Assembly: GCF_012726175.1 (NCBI RefSeq)
Contig: NZ_JAASAD010000004.1
Span: forward strand, 1 to 64,000
Length of the DNA stretch: 64,000 bases
Direction of reading: 5' to 3'
From: Micromonospora sp. HNM0581
GTDB taxonomy: Bacteria; Actinomycetota; Actinomycetes; Mycobacteriales; Micromonosporaceae
Part shown: positions 58,985 to 64,000 of the stretch, piece after piece
How the letters are laid out: each line of letters begins with the position of its first letter
How positions within the stretch are numbered: the first letter of the stretch is position 1
Translations under genes and position numbers: made by a program
Notes under the pieces: generated by a model
The model's database searches: none
What the model was told of the DNA's origin: nothing
Seen by the model: only the letters and a program-made list of their open reading frames with translations

Positions 58985-61900
58985 ATGGATCAGCTCACGG
59001 CAACCGGTTTCGGACTCAGCGACCTGCAACAGGCGTATCTGATCGGTGAGCTGGGTGACTTCCAGCTCGGCGGTCCCGCGCTGTTCTACGAGGAGTACGT
59101 CTGCCCGCCGTTCGACGTCGACGCGTTCGTCGCGGCCGTGGGCATCCTCGTCCGCCGGCATCCGATGCTGCGCTGCGCCGTCGACGACAACGGCCTGATC
59201 CGGATTCTGGACGATCCACCGGCGCCGCTGACAGTGCGGTCGCTGCGGGGCGAGTCCACCCGGCAGCGCGACGAACTGCTCGCCGCCAGTCGCCGGGAAC
59301 TAATCGACAACGGGCCACCCCTGGCCGGCCCGGCCGCCTTCCGGATGGTCGTCTGGTGTGACGAGACCGAGTTCCTGGTGCAGATGGCGGGCCGGCTGAT
59401 GGTCTTCGACGGCCAGTCCGGCGAGGTGTTCGCCCAGGAGCTGCGCACCCTGCTCAGCGGCGGTGCCCTCGCACCGCTGGACTTCACCTACGAACGGTAC
59501 CGCCAGGAACTGGACCACCGTCGCGACGGACCGGAGTACGCGGCGGCCCGCCGCTACTGGACCGACCGGCTCGACGACCTGCCCGGCGCACCGGAGTTGC
59601 CGTTGCGCCGAGGTGGGCGGCACGACGGTCCGCTGGTGCGGCGCACCTTCACGTTGTCGGTGGAGCGGACCGAAGCCTTCAGCGCGGCGCTACGCCGCCG
59701 CCGGCTCACCCCGACGATGGCCGTCGCCGCCGCGTTCGCGCGGGTGCTTCGGCACTGGAGTCGCCAACCCCGGTTCACCGTCAACATCATGTACGGTGAG
59801 CGCCTCGACCTGCACCCGGACGTCTCACAACTGATCGGCAGCTTCGCCAGCACCATGTTGTTGGAGTGTTCACCCGCGTCGGGTGGAAGCGACTTCACCG
59901 CCGACGCGACCGCGCTGCGTTCCCGGATGCTGCGGGACATGGCCCATGGCGCGTTCAGTGGCGTGTCGGTGATCCGGGAGCTGAACCGTCGATCGGGTGC
60001 GGTGTCCGCTGCCCGCATGCCGGTGGTCTTCACCAGCATGCTCGGGCTGGGCTCCGACACCGATCCGGTCTTCCTGGAACTGCTCGGCTGGCAGCGCCGC
60101 GAGTCGCTGGTACGCACCCCCCAGGTCGCCTTCGACCACCAGGTCTTCATGCGGGCCGGCGAGATGGTGTTCAGCTGGGACACCGCCGACGGTCTCTACC
60201 CGACCGGCCTGGTCGACGACATGTTCGCCGCCTACCAGCGGCTGCTCCTCGACCTGGCCACCGCGGACACCGCCTGGGCCTCGGCCGGTGACGACCGGTT
60301 GACCCCCGCCCGGCAGCTGGCGGTACGGGCCCGGGTCAACGACACCACAGCCGGCGTGCCTCCGCAGACGCTGCACGGCGGTTTCCTGGCACAGGCCCAC
60401 CGCGCCCCCGACGCCGTAGCTGTCCTCACCCCCACCGGCCCGGCCAGCTACGGGCAGCTGCGGGCACGGGCCGGTGCGGTGGCCGCCGCCCTGCGCGCCG
60501 CCGGACGTGGCCCGGGCGACCTGGTCGCGGTCGTCGCCGAACGGGGCGTCGACCAGATCGCGGCGCTGCTCGGGGTGTTGATGAGCGGTGCCGCCTACGT
60601 CCCGGTCGCGCCGGGCTGGCCGCTCCGCCGCCGGGCGCAGATCCTCACCGGGGCGGACGTCCGGGCGGTACTCGGTGGTTGCGACGCCGACTGCGACGGT
60701 GCGCCGGCCGACGCGGTGCGGTGGCGTCTGGACGCGCTCCCCGAGGGGGACCTGCCCGACGACGAGGCCGCCGCCGAACCGGAGGCGCTGGCGTACGTGA
60801 TTTTCACTTCCGGTACGACCGGCACGCCCAAAGGCGTGATGATCCGTCACCAGAGCGCGATGAACACCATCGTGGACGTCAACGCACGGTTCGGCGTCAC
60901 CGCCGCCGACCGGGTGCTGGCGGTCTCCGAGTTCACCTTCGATCTGTCCGTGTACGACGTCTTCGGACTGCTCGCCGTCGGCGGCACGGTGGTCGTCCCG
61001 GATCCGCAGCTGTCCCGCGAGGTGGTGCACCTGCACGAGTTGGCATGCCGGGCCGGCGTGACGGTGTGGAACTCGGTACCCGCGTACCTGTCGATGTTCG
61101 TCGACTACGTGGGCGCCTCGGCCGAGCGGAAGCGACCGCAGGCGCTGCGGCTGGCCATGGTCAGCGGCGACTGGGTTCCGCTGTCGTTGGGCCGCGAGCT
61201 GGCCGACGTCGCGCCGGCCGCCCGTTGTGTCGCGCTCGGGGGCGCCACCGAGGCGTCGATCTGGTCGAACTGGTTCGACGTGCCGGTGCGGGTGCCGGCC
61301 GACTGGACCAGCGTCCCGTACGGCTGGCCACTGCGTAACCAGCGTTTCCACGTCCTGGACGGCGGGCTCGTCCACCGACCTGACTGGGTGCCCGGTGACC
61401 TGTACATCGCCGGGCGAGGGCTCGCCGACGGATACCTGCACGCCCCGGAGTTGACCGCCGCCGCCTTCGTCACCCATCCGGTCACCGGTGAGCGGCTCTA
61501 CCGCACCGGTGACCTGGGTCGGTACCGGCCGGACGGGGTGCTGGAGTTCCTCGGCCGCGACGACCCCCAAGTCAAGATCAACGGCTTCCGGGTGGAGCTC
61601 GGCGAGATCGAGGCAGCCCTGGTCGAGCAGGCCGACGTCGCCGATGCCGTGGTGGTGGCCCGCCGGGGCGACCGGGGCGCGTCGCTTGTCGCCTTCGTCG
61701 CCGCCGATCCAGCACGACCGGAGCTCGCCGACGGGCTGCGTGAGGCGCTGGGCGCGGTGCTGCCCGCCTACCTGGTGCCGCCGGTCATCGACGTCCGGGA
61801 AGCGCTGCCGCTGACCGCCAACGGCAAGGTGGACCGGTCCGCGCTGGCGGCGGAGGCCGCCGGACTCTCACCCACCGCCGGTGAGTTCCGTACCCCGCGT

Positions 61901-62944
61901 ACCGCCACCGAGCGGCAGCTCGCCGAACTCTGGGCGGAGCTGCTCGATGTGCCGGCGGTGGGTGTCGACGACCCGTTCTTCGGTCTCGGGGGCAGCTCAC
62001 TTCAGGCGGCACAACTGATGAACCGGGTCGAGCGGGAGTTCGGCAGCAGGCTGCCGCTGGCCGCCCTGTACCAGCACCGGACGGTGGCCGCGCTGGCCCG
62101 GCTGCTCGACAACGACGACCGACCCGCCACGACGTCGACGGTGCAGTCGTTGGCTCCCGGCGACGGTCCGCCGGTGGTGCTCATCCATCCGGTCGGTGGT
62201 GATCTGCTGTGCTACCGCGAGCTGGTCGAACGGCTGGGCGACGACTGGTCCGTGCTCGGGGTCGCCTCGCCCGCTTTGGACTCGGCTGTCGCTGTGCCGC
62301 CGACCCTGCCCGAGCTGGCCGCAAGCTATCTCGACGACCTGCGGGGCGCGTTGCCCACGGACGGGCCGGTGCGCCTGGTCGGTTGGTCGCTGGGCGCGGT
62401 ACTGGCGTACGAGCTGGGCCGGCAACTCACCGCGGCGGGGCGAACCTGCACCGCGGTGTTGATCGACCCGTGGGTCGGACCCGTCGGGTCCAGCGGTGAG
62501 CCGGAGACCGACGAGCTGTTCCGGGCGTTCCTGACCGACGTGACCCGGGGCGAGATGTCGGTGGTGGTGCCGCCGGCCGGCGGTGGCGTCGTCAGTGCGG
62601 AGCCGTTACGTGCCCGCTGGCCGGAGTTGGCCGCGACCCGGCCGGAGCTGGCGGCACTGGGGCTGGCGGCGGCGGAACGGCTGTTCGACGTCTTCGCCGC
62701 GCACACCCGAGCGCTGGTGCGTTACCCGGTGCCGGAGGCTACCGAACTCACCGTGCACCTGATCGAGGCGCAGACCAGGCTCGGTGGTGCGGCCGGCGAC
62801 TACCTGGTACGACTCGGCGACCGGCTGCCCGAGGGCGCCGCGACGACGACCCGCCGGATTCCCGGTGACCACTTCGCGGTGACCGACGCGGTCGGCGTGG
62901 GCCCGGTAGCCGCAGCGGTAGCCGCCGCTCTCGGCCACGTCTGA
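58985..62944 (+). CDS. NRPS, Cy-A(Cys)-PCP-TE
   Basis: A 1319-residue one-module NRPS; ATG with GAGGAG upstream. Cy domain (1-440): LQQAYLIGE, RHPMLR, PVVFTSMLG (Thr350), TPQVAFDHQ (Asp384), but the DxxxxD motif reads R-L-M-V-F-D (Arg137, Asp142). A domain (~465-955): FTSGTTGTPKGV; specificity code D653-L654-Y657-N696-M725-S727-L751-I759, essentially the cysteine code of pyochelin/yersiniabactin modules. PCP (~975-1045): Ser1005 in GLGGSSLQAAQ. TE (~1060-1319): Ser1135 in LVGWSLGAVLAYEL. Expected reaction: condense a carrier-bound acid with Cys, cyclise to a thiazoline and hydrolyse or cyclise off. No methyl-transferase, reductase or epimerase domain. Confidence 0.93.
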   Translation: MDQLTATGFGLSDLQQAYLIGELGDFQLGGPALFYEEYVCPPFDVDAFVAAVGILVRRHPMLRCAVDDNGLIRILDDPPAPLTVRSLRGESTRQRDELLAASRRELIDNGPPLAGPAAFRMVVWCDETEFLVQMAGRLMVFDGQSGEVFAQELRTLLSGGALAPLDFTYERYRQELDHRRDGPEYAAARRYWTDRLDDLPGAPELPLRRGGRHDGPLVRRTFTLSVERTEAFSAALRRRRLTPTMAVAAAFARVLRHWSRQPRFTVNIMYGERLDLHPDVSQLIGSFASTMLLECSPASGGSDFTADATALRSRMLRDMAHGAFSGVSVIRELNRRSGAVSAARMPVVFTSMLGLGSDTDPVFLELLGWQRRESLVRTPQVAFDHQVFMRAGEMVFSWDTADGLYPTGLVDDMFAAYQRLLLDLATADTAWASAGDDRLTPARQLAVRARVNDTTAGVPPQTLHGGFLAQAHRAPDAVAVLTPTGPASYGQLRARAGAVAAALRAAGRGPGDLVAVVAERGVDQIAALLGVLMSGAAYVPVAPGWPLRRRAQILTGADVRAVLGGCDADCDGAPADAVRWRLDALPEGDLPDDEAAAEPEALAYVIFTSGTTGTPKGVMIRHQSAMNTIVDVNARFGVTAADRVLAVSEFTFDLSVYDVFGLLAVGGTVVVPDPQLSREVVHLHELACRAGVTVWNSVPAYLSMFVDYVGASAERKRPQALRLAMVSGDWVPLSLGRELADVAPAARCVALGGATEASIWSNWFDVPVRVPADWTSVPYGWPLRNQRFHVLDGGLVHRPDWVPGDLYIAGRGLADGYLHAPELTAAAFVTHPVTGERLYRTGDLGRYRPDGVLEFLGRDDPQVKINGFRVELGEIEAALVEQADVADAVVVARRGDRGASLVAFVAADPARPELADGLREALGAVLPAYLVPPVIDVREALPLTANGKVDRSALAAEAAGLSPTAGEFRTPRTATERQLAELWAELLDVPAVGVDDPFFGLGGSSLQAAQLMNRVEREFGSRLPLAALYQHRTVAALARLLDNDDRPATTSTVQSLAPGDGPPVVLIHPVGGDLLCYRELVERLGDDWSVLGVASPALDSAVAVPPTLPELAASYLDDLRGALPTDGPVRLVGWSLGAVLAYELGRQLTAAGRTCTAVLIDPWVGPVGSSGEPETDELFRAFLTDVTRGEMSVVVPPAGGGVVSAEPLRARWPELAATRPELAALGLAAAERLFDVFAAHTRALVRYPVPEATELTVHLIEAQTRLGGAAGDYLVRLGDRLPEGAATTTRRIPGDHFAVTDAVGVGPVAAAVAAALGHV

Positions 62945-62982
62945 CGGCGGTCGCCACTCGGCCGAATCGGCGCAACCCACGT

Positions 62983-63014
62983 CGGTGTGGCCGTCACCGG
63001 CAACGGCCACACCG
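62983..63014. terminator. Bidirectional hairpin terminator
   Basis: A perfect 12-bp stem (62983-62994 with 63003-63014) with an 8-base loop lies between the convergent NRPS and acyl-CoA-dehydrogenase-like genes. Confidence 0.7.
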
Positions 63015-63024
63015 GTCGGTTACC

Positions 63025-64000
63025 TCAGGCGTGCAGCCGGTCGAGCAGGTCGGCGCGGATGGCCGGGCGAGTGCCGAACACGAGCAGGAACATCGCCTCG
63101 CGCATGAGTCGTTCGGTCGGGCGGTGCCGCAACACCGCTGCGCTGCCGGTGGTGGTGGCGAGCAGGCCGGCGGACCGCAGTGCGAGGGCGGCAGCGGCGG
63201 CTCGCGCCGAGGGCAGTTCCTGCGGGCCGGCTTCGTCGAGGGCACGCCGACACCTGTCGATTGACTCGTCCAGTGGGCTGGGTCCGATCAGCCGCGCGCA
63301 GCGGGTCGCCACACCCAACGGCAGGGAGCCGTTGAACCGCAGGGTCGCCGGGTCACGTTGCAGGTAGACCTCGTGCGGGACGGTACCGGTGACCCGTTCC
63401 TCGGGCAGGAAGTGGCCGGTGAAGGTGACCTGCACGGTGCGGCTGGCGCCGACCGCCACCATGTCGACCGGCGTGACCCTCAGGGTGTCACTTTCCCGGG
63501 CGTCGAGCAGTGACCAGACCAGGGTGTCCGCGTCGTCCCGCGCGGCGGCGAAGAGGGTGTCGACCAGCCCCCACCCGGTCACCCAGGGGGCTTCGCCGTG
63601 CAGCAGCCACCCACCGTCGACCGGTTCGGCGCGGACCGCCGGTGGCCCGGGTCGGGTCGCCGCGATGGCCAGCCCGGCTCGGCGGTCGCCCCGGCACAAC
63701 GGCTCGAGCCATTCCTGCGTGATGCCGGGACGCTGGCTGTGGGTGGCGGCCATGACGGCGCTGTGGTGCTGCGCCCAGACGAACCCGGTGGTGAGGCAGC
63801 CACTGGCGATGATCTCCATGACCCGGGCGGCGGTGGCGGTGTCCTCGGCCGACATCGCACTGAACTCGGACGGGCCGGCGACGCCGTAGAAACCCTCGGC
63901 GGCGAGGAGGTCGAGGTGGTTGTTCAGTGTCATCTCGCCCGCATCGACCGTCTCTGCCGCCGGGAACAGCACCTCGTCGGCGATGCGCTCCGCGCGGTCC
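63025..64000 (-). CDS. Acyl-CoA dehydrogenase-like flavoprotein (5' end beyond window)
   Basis: At least 325 residues of an ACAD-fold protein; the frame stays open to the window edge (DRAERIADEVLFPAAETVDA), so the N-terminus is missing. Features: GFYGVAGPSEFSAMS, the middle beta-domain APWVTGWGLVDTLFAAARDD, and a C-terminal helical bundle. It does not show a clear catalytic Glu in the visible part. Such proteins dehydrogenate acyl-CoA/acyl-ACP or oxygenate with reduced flavin. In this setting it may desaturate a chain or oxidise a thiazoline, acting with the upstream cluster. It converges on the NRPS gene. Confidence 0.8.
   Translation of the reverse strand, partial: DRAERIADEVLFPAAETVDAGEMTLNNHLDLLAAEGFYGVAGPSEFSAMSAEDTATAARVMEIIASGCLTTGFVWAQHHSAVMAATHSQRPGITQEWLEPLCRGDRRAGLAIAATRPGPPAVRAEPVDGGWLLHGEAPWVTGWGLVDTLFAAARDDADTLVWSLLDARESDTLRVTPVDMVAVGASRTVQVTFTGHFLPEERVTGTVPHEVYLQRDPATLRFNGSLPLGVATRCARLIGPSPLDESIDRCRRALDEAGPQELPSARAAAAALALRSAGLLATTTGSAAVLRHRPTERLMREAMFLLVFGTRPAIRADLLDRLHA

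Noticed and set aside
55722..62944. Pyochelin/yersiniabactin-type salicyl-thiazoline siderophore pathway
   Set aside because: The ligase-carrier-Cy(Cys) order fits, but no salicylate synthase or isochorismate genes are visible, there is only one Cy module, no receptor or transport genes, and the ligase pocket is non-standard.
58985..62944. Thiolactomycin/thiotetronate pathway
   Set aside because: Those pathways use modular type I PKS plus NRPS and a sulphur-insertion P450; here the PKS is discrete and the Cy module stands alone.
1..64000. tRNA/rRNA genes, CRISPR arrays, intact IS elements, att sites
   Set aside because: No cloverleaf-like CCA end, rRNA signature, regularly spaced direct repeats or transposase/integrase frame was recognised by eye; small RNAs cannot be excluded without covariance-model searches.

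Overview
The window is very GC-rich DNA with dense GTG/ATG/TTG starts, 4-bp stop/start overlaps, class-F sortase, FxS-type peptide genes and STAS/LuxR regulators. This points to a filamentous actinomycete, most likely Micromonosporaceae (Micromonospora-like). No rRNA, tRNA, CRISPR array or intact insertion sequence was recognised. All names come from motifs and remembered family features; no database search was run.

Layout. 1-10.4 kb: a cut secreted-protein gene, a sortase with a membrane-anchored candidate substrate, an MFS exporter, an MscS-like membrane protein, a long-chain acyl-CoA ligase, and an operon of two membrane proteins with a LuxR-type two-component pair. 10.5-24.3 kb: an accessory block that looks like a nucleotide/NTPase-type conflict or signalling island fused to an FxS-type peptide-modification system. 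It holds a SLOG-fold protein, a TrkA-N/RyR membrane protein, an AAA ATPase, a 1300-residue ParA-TIR-like-NB-ARC-TPR protein, a small FxSxx-type precursor, a radical SAM/SPASM enzyme, an HExxH enzyme, and a TIR/deoxyribosyltransferase-like protein. 24.3-31.5 kb: a four-repeat secreted protein, MmcQ/YjbR, PdxY, a MerR-HEAT/HEAT pair with a visible operator, a lipid kinase and several decayed gene fragments. 31.6-40.2 kb: mostly housekeeping and regulation (XRE regulator, HtpG, response regulator-kinase-GerMN lipoprotein operon, two STAS proteins).

40.4-64.0 kb is a biosynthetic cluster that runs off the right edge. A divergent pair of operons leaves a 177-bp intergenic region at about 55.6 kb. 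Rightward genes are an aryl-acid-type AMP ligase, a FAD oxidase, a free carrier protein and a Cy-A-PCP-TE NRPS whose A-domain code (D-L-Y-N-M-S-L-I) predicts cysteine. Leftward genes are a 3Fe-4S ferredoxin, a FadA5-like thiolase and a CoA-transferase, followed by ketoreductase, double-hotdog dehydratase, ACP, two ketosynthase/chain-length-factor-like pairs, alpha/beta hydrolase, hotdog thioesterase, DsbA-fold isomerase, class II aldolase, FadD-like ligase and a CYP124/125/142-like P450.

Working model (inference): a discrete FAS-II-like, non-aromatic PKS builds an unsaturated acyl chain. Beta-oxidation/steroid-catabolism-like enzymes shorten or tailor it. The acid is activated, loaded on the free carrier protein and joined to cysteine by the Cy module, giving an acyl- or aryl-thiazoline acid released by the TE. 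The product is unknown to me. Odd points are a Cy domain lacking the first Asp of its DxxxxD motif, an AMP-ligase pocket without the usual aromatic residue, and two ketosynthase-like subunits whose Cys is replaced by Pro or Ala.
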